A stretch of 64,000 nucleotides of DNA, from NCBI RefSeq assembly GCF_016086655.4, contig NC_052140.2:19158001-19222000 (forward strand). Reading direction: 5' to 3'. Numbering within the stretch: position 1 is the first letter of the stretch; each line of letters begins with the position of its first letter. Below the pieces are notes generated by a model. The model did not search any database and had not been told where the DNA came from. It worked only from the letters and a program-made list of their open reading frames with translations. Below are positions 11,401 to 22,479 of this stretch, piece after piece. This stretch comes from Lepeophtheirus salmonis. Taxonomy: Eukaryota; Arthropoda; Copepoda; Siphonostomatoida; Caligidae. The translations under genes and the position numbers were made by a program.

Positions 11401-13480
11401 GTCAGTTTTTAATTTCATCAATTAGCTATCAAATGTGGTTACTTCTGGTATTTATGGTAAGGGCAACTCTCAGGCCCTCAAATATTTCAGATACCTTATA
11501 TTAATAGTATTTTATTTTGGTTTTGCATATTAAGCGTTAATAAACTTTTTTATGTATTTGACTCTGTTTTTACCTTTCAGCTATGGAGAAATAAGATTTT
11601 ATTTATTTCTGAGGGATCATTGGTGGTATTCGTCCATTTTTTGGAATCTTTAGCATCCCAATGACTTTTCTAAGACCCTTCAAAAACTTTATGAATAAAA
11701 TAAATATAAGAAAATTAGTGATTCCATTATTTTCACCATAAAAAAGCTTGACGTTACTTGTTAAACACCAAATTTGGCAAGTTTACCCTGTACTTAATAA
11801 ATATACTATACATAATTGAAAATCACATAATTTAAACTTTTAGAAGTTGTAGGTTTGGATTTTTTGTATACGAAAGAAATTATAATAATGCCAATAAATA
11901 ATAGGATCATTCTTCATCCATTCACCCAATAAAATACAACTTAAAAGCAATTAATAACTAATTTAAATCCAATATAAATGCATAGGAATATAGTACATGG
12001 CAATGAACAGAGCCATCAAAAATGTTTCATTGCACTTGTAATCGAGGAACGACAATACAAACAACCTTTCATTGCAATTTTATTCTGATGATATTGTCTA
12101 TTTACAAGTCTAATTAATGAACTAGCATGGCTAGTGGCTATGCTCTATCCAATATAATAATTTAGACTTAAGAGATGTTCGGGAATTGTGATTGTATAGA
12201 CTATAGAGCACGTTTGAAATTTGGGAAGTAAACTTAAAAATTAGTTTACTTTCAAGTTACATAAATTATAATAATTTTTGTAGTCGGAGTCGGTACAAAT
12301 TTTCGGATTCTACAAAAAAAAAAAAAAAAAAACTCTACAGCCCTATTTAGCTACTTCCCAATTTGATTGGAGGGTTATTAGTCTTATATTTGGTTCCTTA
12401 TCTTTTCTTATTCCCATCATTCCTTAATTAATAATAGTACATATATGTATGTACTTAGGATCATATCTAATTAAAATCTGTGAATAATTAATTTTTTTAA
12501 AGTGAATATTTCGAGTAACAAATTACTCTTTTCATGTGACTTTACACTCCAATATTAACAAAACGTATTAAAAGCTCAGACCTTCATTATTATTATTTTT
12601 TTTAAATAGCATCGGAGTTTGTGTGAATTATTTCTTAAAAGTATCGTAGGGCATGATATCAGTACAATTTAAATCTAATAACTTAAAAATAACGATTGAA
12701 TGTATGTATGTACGAGTCTTTGAATAAACAATATTTTGTATGTAACACTTACCTCGGATAAAGCAATATCATAATTATTTTTTAATTAATTTAATTCCCT
12801 TTTTATACTGTATTTATATAAATGCTAAACACGAGGGAGCTCTATATACAGTGCACCCAGTGACTGTTTTACAGACATTTATACAGACAGACAAACTTGA
12901 TTGTATTTATATAGATTTAAATTAATTTATATTTATTTTATTGTGCATTTTTAAAATAATTTATAACGAAGATAGGAGATAATGCTTACATCTGAGGGAG
13001 AAGTTAAAATCCCGACGATCTATTAACAAAAAAGAAGAAAAACTACACACAACATTCTTTTTTAATTTGCTAACCTTAATTTGTTCTTTACACAATTCCC
13101 TTTTTTAGTTATGGATTAATATTAAACGCTCCTAGCAGACAAGAAAAGGTGTGGCCAAGACAACTTCCTAGTACCAATATTTATTACGTGTTGCTTCATT
13201 TCTCTATTTTGTTTTAAAGCTTTACCCACAACAATTTTAGAGCGGATATTACCGCTAATCCATAATAATAAAGCAAAGGCTGTCTATTTGTATGTATGAA
13301 AACAGTCAAAAAGTACACTGTATATAAAACATTACTCTAATAGTATAAAAGATAACTTCCGAAGAAATCATCAATGTTACTCGCCGATTTTCATAAACAC
13401 ACTCGCACGTAGTTAACCAATACTTAACGTTATTTTGAAATGAAAGAAAAAAATAAAAATAGTATGACTGATGAGCCTGA
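11401..13480. other. Intergenic AT-rich sequence
   Basis: No gene seen. It contains the inverted GGAGTC-word repeat (12270-12345) and an A tract at about 12315. The interspersed motif AATAAAGCAAAGGCTGTCT lies near 13262. Confidence 0.45.
12270..12345 (-). repeat. GGAGTCGG-word repeat, second (inverted) copy
   Basis: The reverse complement reads GTACCGACTCCGACTAC after a poly-T tract and TAGGGCTGTAGAG. This matches the layout of the copy at 8455-8530. Confidence 0.45.
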
Positions 13481-13529
13481 AAGTACTTTAGACTCTAGTG
13501 CGCTACCTGGCTCAGATTGAGCTATTTAC

Positions 13530-13621
13530 GCTCGTTTCCTAAACTTTCTCTAACACGGTGATACCTCACTATTATGCTCGTTTTCTAAACTTTCTCTAAC
13601 ACGGTGTTACCTCACTAACAA
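13530..13621. repeat. 46-bp tandem duplication
   Basis: Two adjacent 46-bp units start GCTCGTTTCCTAAACTTTCT (13530) and GCTCGTTTTCTAAACTTTCT (13576). Both contain CTAACACGGTG and ACCTCACTA and differ at only a few positions. Confidence 0.75.
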
Positions 13622-13972
13622 AAAAGTACCCAATGTATTTTGTTGTCAGCTGTCCATCACCTCGTCACACTTGATACGTCATGAGTATTTCATAATATAT
13701 TTAAAGAAAAAAAAAAGTAGTCAGAATACTATAATTCTGTTCCGTACTCCAGAGTACTTATAGTACCATCCACTCTGGCTTCCTTCAATCTAAAAGGACG
13801 TTCCATTAAGTAAATTAGGGTATTTTACTATGTAACCATAAGATATCATTTGAGTATTTAGTGAGTTAATACAATTTGACTGAATTGAGTGAATGTTTTG
13901 AAAACACGTCACGGGTGGACTGTATATAGTGCTCCCTGATCATATACCAATCCAGCAATAAAAACAAAATGG

Positions 13973-14224
13973 GAGTATAATATAAAAGGAGCACTTTATA
14001 AATAAATGAAATCTCGCAGCTATCAGCATCTAATAGTATATTAATATTGAATAATAAAGGCGGGAATTGATAACGTTCTTGATAGAGGAAGATGTTTATT
14101 ATTTAATCAATGATGCCATAAGTATTTCTTCCACTCTTCTCGCACGCTTTTGTATCCTTACCAAAATTATCAACCTTAAGTATAATATAAAGGGAGCACT
14201 TTATAAAATAAATGAAATCTCGTA
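13973..14224. repeat. Pair of ~46-bp direct repeats around ~160 bp
   Basis: The repeats at 13973-14018 and 14178-14224 share TATAATATAAA(A/G)GGAGCAC and AAATGAAATCTCG. They could be flanks of an inserted segment or a small local duplication. No terminal inverted repeats were found in the enclosed sequence. Confidence 0.55.
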
Positions 14225-14689
14225 GGCGTTTAGTTCAACTGATACTAAAAAAGAAAAAAAATGGGAAACACAATGTTGTTACTTTTTTCAATCGTTTATT
14301 ATTATTTTATTAATAATGTGGGAGAGAATGTCTAAGTTTTGAGTGAGTAGCTAAGTATGTGTATGCAGGGGCGTCCGCAGGATTATATTATATATTTTTA
14401 TTATTTTTTTTGCTCTATACCATATTTTCTTCGAATGACCTTTTTCTAGAAAATAAATCCTTAAAAAAATTTATCCTGTTTTTTTCGTGAATTTCTTTTT
14501 CATTCAAAACGACAATTTCTCGAAAATTACCAAAATAAAACAAACCAAGAGTTTGTTGAGGTGTTTCTTTTATATTATTAAAACAAAATTTGTCTGTTTG
14601 TCAACGCCTAATAACTCCGAACAATGCTGGATACGACCGCTAGTTGAATAATAATTACATATTTAAAAGAATTGGCTAACTCCCAAGTG

Positions 14690-15930
14690 ATTTTGAGTTT
14701 TTCTGCTTTTGTTTGTATGAGAGGTTGCGAGATACAATATAAGTACGACATGCCCAATGTTACTAAAACAATAATTATGTTCCAATAGTAATAACATTGG
14801 GTTATTCATTGTTCCGGCATTAGTAAGCACTAAAATATAACCTTAATCTAGATCCTATTTTATTCAGGTTCAAATTTTGGTTAAGATGCTCATAAAGTAA
14901 GTTCGTAACAAGTATCCAAGGTTGTGCCGGTTCAGGTTCAGCTCTTCTATAAGTTTCGATTATTTCATTTCAACGGTTTCAGTCTCGGTCTCAGTTCAGC
15001 TTTATCGATCCCAGTCTTCGGTCTTGGTTCTTTTCTATCCAGGCTCAGTTTGGTAATAGGCACTTAATGAAAGGGATGTGGCTAGAAAATTAAGGCCGAA
15101 GAAATGATATTACTTACAAATAGGGCATCAGCTACCTTATACGCAGAGTGTGTAGAGCACCTAGTTCCAGGTTGCTCAAGACAATGGTTTTCAAAGTGGG
15201 GGCCATGAGGGGAGGGTACAGGAAGATGGAGAATTGCTTTTAGTCTAAACATACATAGAACACATGTTTCGTATAAAGGGGTCCTCAGCTAAAAAAACCA
15301 AAAAAAAACGTGTTAGTATAGGGAAGGGGGGAGGGGCTTGGCATAGTAAAGTTTTGGCTTAAGAAATATAATGCTTATCATATTATAGGGTCCCCGACAT
15401 GATTACTAAAGGACCTAGATCCATAATCTTCCCCACCCCTTCCCTCTTTTATTTAGTCTGCTTGTCGCCTAAAATCTTTTTTCCAGATCTATAAGAAGCC
15501 CTTAGCTATTTCGAACTCAGATAAAACTATATCACCCTCAGGATGTAAAAAAATCATGAGAAAACGCTGCAATTACACACACAAAAAAAAAAAAAAACTC
15601 AGAAAATTGACTTATTGAGTAAAGCTAATTTATTTTATAAATAAATATTGTATTTTTAAAAATAATCTATATACGAACTAAAGCACAAGAACCGAGACCG
15701 ATAAACAATATATTGCAGTCTCGGTTCGATTTTGTCAGTTCCGGTTCTAGCAATTCAAGAACTGGAACTGCTAGGCTGATAAAGGCACAACCTTAGAGGT
15801 ATCCGTCTAATTTTGGTTGCCGACCTGCATCCGAAAGTTCGGGTACCCGAAATTAACTCGAATATTTATGTCTAAAGATCCGAACCGACCTGGATCCGAG
15901 AAAATGTGGATCACTCCTATCTTTTCTCAT
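14690..15930 (-). repeat. GGATCCG-word repeat, inverted copy split by a nested element
   Basis: It is the reverse complement of 4310-4640, broken at 14917 and resumed at 15796. The insertion is the hAT-like element listed separately. It lies upstream of STPR copy 3, as its mate lies upstream of copy 2. Confidence 0.6.
14917..15795. mobile_element. hAT-like non-autonomous element (~879 bp) nested in a repeat
   Basis: The terminal inverted repeats are CAAGGTTGTGCC at 14917 and GGCACAACCTTA ending at 15795; both fit the YARNG start of hAT elements. The flanking 8-mers are CAAGTATC (left) and GAGGTATC (right), 6 of 8 identical, as expected for an aged 8-bp target duplication. The uninterrupted mate at 4310-4640 shows the empty site. 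Subterminal regions are rich in CGGTTC-type words on both sides. No transposase frame was found. Confidence 0.65.
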
Positions 15931-16287
15931 GAGTTAAATAGTATTGACAATAGGTGAAGAAAAGAAAATTCATTTTTCAGTTTACCAATTCCAAAAAAGT
16001 GTACCAGCTACAAAATACAGACGATTTACATCACTACTTATACAACACTTCACATTACAATCATGTCATATTAACATTATTACATCGTATACTCCCTTTC
16101 CTTTTTTTTTTTTAATATGAAGGCACTCTCAATGCTATAAAAAAACGCCTGCGAGTTTTCATCAAGAAATAATATGTCTACATTGTTATTTCCTAGATTA
16201 AAAATGTATGTGCGGAGGACGTACGAGTACATATATACATACAGATAAACTTTGCTTTATTAATATGTATACATATTTATGTATGGT

Positions 16288-16520
16288 TGGATGTTTGTCG
16301 ACCTTATTATTATTGAGCGCGCGCTTTATATCTTAGTACTGCGAAAGCTTTAGTACCCTGTACTGTATAACAACTTGTTCTAATAAATAACAAAGTAGGA
16401 TCTGGCGTGTGTTTTATTTAAGCGTGCTATTAAGACACACGCTCGATGCTAAAAACATGCAAAACAAGACTTTATCGGCTAATCCAACAGTAGTGAGCAT
16501 CTTCTCTTCATGAATGAGTA
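16288..16520 (+). promoter_or_regulatory. Conserved 5' flank of STPR copy 3 with inverted repeat
   Basis: It carries the blocks shared with copies 1 and 2 (GGATGTTTGTCGACC, TATTATTATTGAGCGCGCGC, ACATGCAAAACAAGAC, CAACAGTAGTGAGCATC). The inverted repeat at 16405-16442 has 12-bp arms (GCGTGTGTTTTA and TAAGACACACGC) with one mismatch and a 14-bp spacer. It ends 137 bp before the ATG. Confidence 0.55.
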
Positions 16521-16579
16521 ACATCCTTCGTGTTTGATATTAAAGGAATTAAGTATATCTCAGAAATTATTTAGTAAAA

Positions 16580-17896
16580 ATGAAACACAATGTGGAAGTC
16601 AAGACGGAAGACAATATAGAAGTCAAGATGGATGACGAAATGGAAGTTAAAATAGAAATTAAAACTGAACCTTCGACTTCACATTCAAACGATCACTTAG
16701 AAATATTAAAAAATCGAATGGAGAATTTAAGACCACTGGAAAAGAGATCTGCACAAGCATTTTTTGATAACCAGATTCTTGAAGCATTTATTTGGCCAAT
16801 TGAAGGTGAATCTGAGGGAGATGCTTATACTCGTAAGAAGAAGAATACTAAAACTCTCAATTCAGTGAGAGCAAAAAAAAGATTTCTGAACGAAACACCA
16901 GAAACAAGATTATCACGTCTAAAAAATGAGAATGATAAACGGCGTTTAAAAAGAGCTCAAGAGTCTGAAGAAAAAAGAAATCAACGCCTTGAAGAAAATA
17001 GAAAACGTATCTCAGAATACAGAGCTCAAGAGTCTGAAGAAACACGAAATCAACGCCTTGAAAGAAATAAACGACGTCTCTCAGTATACAGAGCTCGAGA
17101 GGTAGAACAAACAAGAAAGCAATACATTCTAATTCAAAGACAACATACGGGAAGAGCAATATCTCAAGAGTCTGAAGAAACTAGGAATCAACGTCTTGAA
17201 AAAGATAGGCAACGTCACTCAGAATACAGAGCTCGAGAGTCTGAAGAAACTAGAAATCAACGCCTTGAAGGAAATAGACAACGTCTCTCAGTATACAGAG
17301 CTCAAGAATCTGAAGAAGCTAGAAATAAACGTCTTGAAAAAGACAGACAACGTCACTCCAAATACAGAGCTCAAGAGTCTGAAGAAAAAAGAAATCAACG
17401 CCTTGAAAGAGAAAAACAACGTAAGAGAATAGCAAGAGCTCAAGAGTCTGAAGAAGCTAGAAATCAACGCATTGAAAGAGAGAGACAACGTTTGAGAATA
17501 GCAAGAGCTCAAGAGTCTGAAGAAACCAGAAATCAACGCCTTAAAAGAGAGAGACTACGTCATTCAGAATATAGAAATAAAAAGTCTAACGAAACTAGAA
17601 ATCAAAGTCTTCAAGAAGACAAACAAATTAACGAACAGAGTAATGCTCCAGAATCTGATGAAGGTAGAAATCAACGCCTTGAAGAAGACAAACAACTTCA
17701 ATTACAGGATAGTGCTTCAGAGACTGATAAAATTAGAAATCAACGCCTTGTAGAAGACAAACAAATTCACTCACAGGCTAGTGCTCAAGAGTCTGATGAA
17801 ATTAAAAATCAATGTCTTCAAATTTATCAGATTTTTGTGGAGGGACATCTAAGCGAGGGTGTTTCGTTTGAAGATTATTATAAGCAGAATTCGTAG
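16580..17896 (+). CDS. STPR-repeat protein, copy 3 (longest)
   Basis: Intronless 438-residue frame from ATG. The acidic N-terminal tail has four SUMO-type sites: VKTE (K8), VKMD (K16), VKIE (K24) and IKTE (K28). The conserved block is more diverged here (RPLEKRSAQAF, EAFIWPIEGESEG). From NETPETRLSRL there are about 14 repeats of 23 residues. One (REVEQTRKQYILIQRQ) is degenerate, and three near the end have Gln/Ser/acid endings (QINEQSNA, QLQLQDSA, QIHSQASA). The tail is IFVEGHLSEGVSFEDYYK. At the DNA level the repeats share AGAGCTCAAGAGTCTGAAGA with very few changes, which suggests ongoing unequal exchange or conversion. DNA binding and nuclear location are inferred from the STPR family. The 3' flank directly after the stop matches sequence 440 bp downstream of copy 2's stop. 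Confidence 0.82.
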   Translation: MKHNVEVKTEDNIEVKMDDEMEVKIEIKTEPSTSHSNDHLEILKNRMENLRPLEKRSAQAFFDNQILEAFIWPIEGESEGDAYTRKKKNTKTLNSVRAKKRFLNETPETRLSRLKNENDKRRLKRAQESEEKRNQRLEENRKRISEYRAQESEETRNQRLERNKRRLSVYRAREVEQTRKQYILIQRQHTGRAISQESEETRNQRLEKDRQRHSEYRARESEETRNQRLEGNRQRLSVYRAQESEEARNKRLEKDRQRHSKYRAQESEEKRNQRLEREKQRKRIARAQESEEARNQRIERERQRLRIARAQESEETRNQRLKRERLRHSEYRNKKSNETRNQSLQEDKQINEQSNAPESDEGRNQRLEEDKQLQLQDSASETDKIRNQRLVEDKQIHSQASAQESDEIKNQCLQIYQIFVEGHLSEGVSFEDYYKQNS

Positions 17897-18462
17897 AATT
17901 TTTTCCCTAGCCAGGATATAAAAAAGTCCAAACAAATTGGAGCCATGACTAAATTGAGAAACGGAAGACATTTCTATGAATTCACCTCACCGATAAGAAA
18001 CTTCCTCGAGGCTAATAATGGGTCCCAAGATACTTAGATACTTGGGTGGAGTTAAAAACCAGAGAGGTATTGTTAACTAACCTTGAATTAGATATCGAAG
18101 AAATCCTTGTTGTTGATAGCATCTTACGAGAACGATAACATACTATTCTTCCACACGAATGAGTTGAAATTACGGATAAAGTGTAAGAATCTCTATATTT
18201 GTGTTGCCAGACATTTATGAGATATGTGTATCTTTCTATAATTAAAAAAGGCCTATATCATTTTAATCATCTAAATTTTAATACTGAATTGGATACTTTG
18301 AGTGATTAATATATCAGCTTCAATAAAGATTTCTATATAATCCAATGACAAAAAATTGGCAAAATAATTAGTTTAGTTGTTTTTTTAATCGATGATATTA
18401 GGTATATTTTTGTTATAAAACAACCATCAGTATAGCGGGAAAATCAATATAATGGTAATAGG

Positions 18463-18506
18463 TATATAATATCTAATGGTTCTTAAGAACCATTGGATAT
18501 TATATA
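18463..18506. repeat. 44-bp near-perfect palindrome without spacer
   Basis: The arms are 22 bp each, with one mismatch, centred between 18484 and 18485 (GGTTCTTAAGAACC). There is no loop, so it could extrude as a cruciform or mark a joined inverted duplication. It sits inside the 1.2-kb block unique to the copy-3 neighbourhood. Confidence 0.8.
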
Positions 18507-19056
18507 TTAAACATGAAATGATCACGTTAAAAACATAAGCCAACAACTTATTTTAAATATATAGTTTCAATATATTTATTCTTATAACACATAATCACAT
18601 AAGAGTTCCGAATAACTATTTATATGTAATGGAAGAATAGAATATTCATTGCAGAACAAAATATCGAGAAAGGCTCATTATCTTTAAGAATCAAGAATCA
18701 TCTTTCATTTATTTTCCAATGACTCAAAAGTAATAAAAAATTAGGAGGGAGCGAGAAGTGTCCAGGTTATATAATTATTCATATAGAATGTATATCACAA
18801 AGTCCAACTTATAAATAGAATTGAGATGAATGAATTCAGCGTCATATATAATATATTAAGGACACTGAAGGACTCTTAATCAATGAAATAGTTTTCTTAG
18901 AGTAGGAGACGATGCAAAGCTGACTTAAGGAAGCATTGTCTCAAAGAATTTAAATGTAAAACGCTAAGTGATAACACTCTCTGTTCTTTAATATATCCCT
19001 GAGTCCATTATTTTGTCTATTTATGGATTTCCTAAGTTCTTTTAGAAGCATGCGAT

Positions 19057-19358
19057 GATTCCGTAGAAGATCTGAAGGAATCGATCTATTCTTGAGCATA
19101 GAAGTAACGACGTCAGAAGTTAATATCATAGAACTTGATGTTAAAGGGCATCTGTACAATGAAAGAATTCCTTTCATTAAACTTAAAGGAGATGAGATCC
19201 ACAGAGTGAGGTACGAAGAGGCGAGATCCCTTGAACAGAAAATGAAGATAGGAAGGTGTTTGACTAAGATATCAAAATGGAAATATATGAACTCCAAGGA
19301 ACTAAAAGAGTCAATTACTAGGAACGAGAGACACAGCCACTTTTTTAAAATAAGCTAA
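19057..19358 (+). other. Unrecognised open frame of ~100 codons
   Basis: An uninterrupted frame follows the stop ending at 19058 and contains a hydrophilic Lys/Glu-rich stretch (RYEEARSLEQKMKIG). It has no ATG at its start. The opposite strand is also open for 115 codons. It lies in a 1.2-kb block absent from the paralogous segment at 7.6 kb. No family is recognised; it may be a gene fragment or chance. Confidence 0.2.
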
Positions 19359-19639
19359 GCAGTTGAGTATTTTCAACTGAGCTGTTTACATTAATTATCA
19401 TAAATGGAATCTTGTATGATTTAAACCTGACTCTACGTATTATGAAATACAAAAAGGGATTAAATAGGATTTGGATTTTTAAATTAATTTGTATCAATCA
19501 TGGGTCTTTGTTAAGAAATCGTGGCATTTCATACTCAGTCATTGATAAGATTATAAATTCAATGCATATAATTAAATAACAGTAACTATTCTTTAAATAG
19601 TAGTTAACAGTTGGCAACAAGAAAAATACAGAACACTAG

Positions 19640-19840
19640 CTACCAAATGTTTTATCCAATTTTTCCTTTCACTTTTGACAGAGGTTTTCGAGGTTGAGCT
19701 AGAGAAAAAGGATAAAAACTTCAAATAAATAATAAAGTATAAAAGAAATAAACAGACATGACTATAGCGATTCAAATGAAAGATCGAAGTGCTGCTAATC
19801 ACTTCTCTGTTTATAATTGCTTTATAATTGTACAATGTGT
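19640..19840 (+). repeat. Older partial copy abutting the recent duplication
   Basis: The sequence with CACTTTTGACAGAGG and CATGACTATAGCGATTCAAA parallels 19945-20080 and 10620-10770 at lower identity. Two generations of the same repeat are thus joined head to tail here. Confidence 0.5.
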
Positions 19841-20735
19841 ATATAGTTTACCAACAAGAATTTCTCATCAAAAAGGATGGGTTATGGTGATTGGTGTTTG
19901 TGGTCCTCCAGATAGTATTAGAAGTAGGAATACATATTTTTCCTTTCCCTTTTGACAGTCGAGGTTGAGGGAAAGGGTAAAACTTGGACGTAAATGATAA
20001 AATATAAAAGAAATAAACAAACATGACTATGGCGATTCAAATGAAAGATCGAAGTGCTGCTAATCACTTCTCTGTTATCATTCAATATGATGGACTAATC
20101 ATATTGGAAAATACTCATGGATTGACGAAAAAGCGTATTTTGAAGCAAGAACAGTGACTTTTACTTCTTTAAGATCCAGGATGTGCCAGAAGAAGAGGCA
20201 TTGTCTTGGCTACGGTAAAGCAAACCACTGAAGGGATTCAGTGACTGTGAGGCATTCAAAGGTCGTGTCGTCGGAGAGCACGAGGAAATAAGGGATGGAA
20301 ATGAGGAAACTGTACAGTTCAGCTCAGTTGTATCTATTTGGAATCAGAAAAGAAAGATAAAAACGAAGATCTTCGTCTCTTCGTGAACCTTATTTCTTGT
20401 TCAAAGAGTACGAAACAGTCTGCATTACGTTGTTACTCAAAGGACGGAGTTGTATATCTAGAATTGTCAATTTAGTCCTTCAATAAAACTCAAGCCAAGT
20501 TATGAGAACAAAAAAAGTGACTTTTAGGCTCCTTCAACGAATTTTTAATTGCATTTTTCTACTATCAATGTAACTTCGTTTGTAATAATCATTTTCAGTG
20601 ATATTTACCAAGGAATAGGAATATTACAACTCTTATTTATCCATTCAATCCAATTTAGAATGAGAGCCCTGCTACAACTTCACTAATTTCAGTTAAAATA
20701 AATATTAATGTAAATTCATTTGTCAGTTTTTAATT
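19840..20735 (+). repeat. Recent ~870-bp duplication, copy 2
   Basis: Nearly identical to 10530-11400, including long runs such as CAGAAGAAGAGGCATTGTCT and AGGACGGAGTTG(C/T)ATATC. Differences are mainly single substitutions. No gene is seen inside. Confidence 0.75.
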
Positions 20736-22157
20736 TAATCAATTAATGGATTTATTGAATAAATGTAAATATATATTTCATTCGACACCACATGGAAATT
20801 TCTAATTTGGTTAATTGTGGTACGAATGGTTGGTTCAACTTTGTATGGGAAGGTTCCAGGGCCTCAAAGATTCTAGCTGCATTAAATTTCTCTTTACAGT
20901 ATTGTATTCTGGTTTTTCTTGCTCAAGGATTTGTGAAACTGTTTTATATATGTAACTCTTATTTGACCTTTCAGTTATTGAGAAATGCTACTTTTTTAAA
21001 TTTCTTTCTAATCACAGATGATATTTATGAATAAAGTAAATATAGTTTAATTTGTGATTTCCATCATTATTTTCGTCATATGCATATTTAAAAAATGAGT
21101 TATGTTACTTTTGAAATGCCAAATTTGGCAATATTTCCCAGTATTTAGTTAAACATACTTTAAATAATTATTGAAAAGAAAACCATTCGAGCATTTAGAA
21201 ATAGTTGGTTTAGTTTTTGAATATGAAGGGGACCAATATATTAGTATATGGCAATGCACAGGACCATCAAGGATTAATCTTGCGATAGTTTGTTAGCCAC
21301 TTTCCAATTTGAATGGAGTGTTATTGGTGCTGTATTTTGTTTTTATAATTTACAGATTCCTTAATTAACAATAGTCTACATACGTAATTTGAATCATGTC
21401 TAATTTAAATCCGTCCTTATTTAAATTTATTAATTAAATATTTACAGCTGCAGATTACTATATCATGTGACTTTGAAATAAAGGGATCTAAGATACGGAT
21501 AAGGTTTACATTATTACTCAATATATGATTATCAGACAATTTGTTGGAAAAAAATATATAGGAACTCATATATTTTGATTTATATCAACCAATAACTATT
21601 ATATTTCACTGTAAAATCAGAAAGCGCTTTGAGGTAGATGTTTGCTAGAAAATTAGGACTGAATTTCAGATGCTCCTAACTCGTGCTATGGATCAATTTA
21701 AGTCTTAAATTATATAACTTACACTAATTAGTTAATATATGGTTTTGATTCAAATTTCATTCAAATCTGTGACATTGATGGTTCATTTTTATGAAACGAC
21801 CCATATGCAAAGGTAAAATGATATAGTCATAGATGAAAATAATATGATGATTGAAGAGGAGCTTCTTTTTGAATTTGAATTTGCTACCTGAATGCTATTT
21901 TCAAATGCTGTGATCATTATTCTTATAATGATAAAAGATAACATACAAGTATAAAGTAATCACTAGTGCGTGGAAAACAAAGGGTAACATGGAGGATTTG
22001 TTGGACTCTGAGTAGAATTGATGATCAACATCCGAGTAATACCAGCCTATATCATTGGTAGACACAGAGTGAAGTGGGTGTTTATTTCCTTCATTGACCA
22101 CATTAGTTTTCGGATACTTTATTTAGCATTTTACGTTTTAAAAAAATTATCTCTACC
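20736..22157. other. Intergenic AT-rich sequence
   Basis: No gene recognised. A patch at 21815-21900 (GATGAAAATAATATGATGAT ... GCTACCTGAAT) recurs at 32830-32910 and is probably a dispersed MITE fragment. Confidence 0.45.
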
Positions 22158-22469
22158 ATGGTTAATAGAAATACAAGCTTATACCATAACGCATGTACGA
22201 CTGATGTTTGACTTCCACAACACTTTTAATATTGACGTCATAGACTATGAGTGGTTGCGTGTTTTGTCAAAATTTGGGGTTTTTTTTACATTTCGATACG
22301 ATACATTAAATTGAAAATTCTAGCAATAGTGACGTCATAGACTATGAGTGGTTACGTGTTTTGTCAATATATATGTATATCCGGCCCAGAAGTCGGTACT
22401 ATACATCAGAATGAAAATTCTAGCAAACCCGATTAATTGATGGTCTAACCTTGTATTTCTATTAACCTT
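22158..22469. mobile_element. MULE-like MITE (312 bp) with target duplication
   Basis: The terminal inverted repeats read GGTTAATAGAAATACAAG inward from both ends. Flanking sequence is ATCTCTACC at 22149-22157 and ATCTCTACG at 22471-22479, a 9-10 bp target duplication with 8 matching core bases. An internal ~95-bp segment (GACGTCATAGACTATGAGTG) is duplicated. A relative sits at 59666-59930. Confidence 0.7.
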
Positions 22470-22479
22470 GATCTCTACG

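Larger units (their letters stand above)
17902..19640. repeat. Downstream half of segmental duplication, copy near STPR 3
   Basis: The segment matches 7267-7870 but is interrupted from about 18300 to 19480 by 1.2 kb absent from the other copy. The order of shared blocks is preserved on both sides of the interruption. Confidence 0.55.

Noticed and set aside
13973..14224. Possible LTR pair
   Set aside because: The repeats are only ~46 bp, lack TG...CA ends, and no retroelement motif lies between them.
16857..17536. Long antisense frames through the STPR genes (also 5957-6151, 23984-24493, 2187-2375)
   Set aside because: They arise because the 69-bp repeat has no stops in several frames; they have Ser/Phe/Leu-rich monotony, no own conserved start and no separate promoter.
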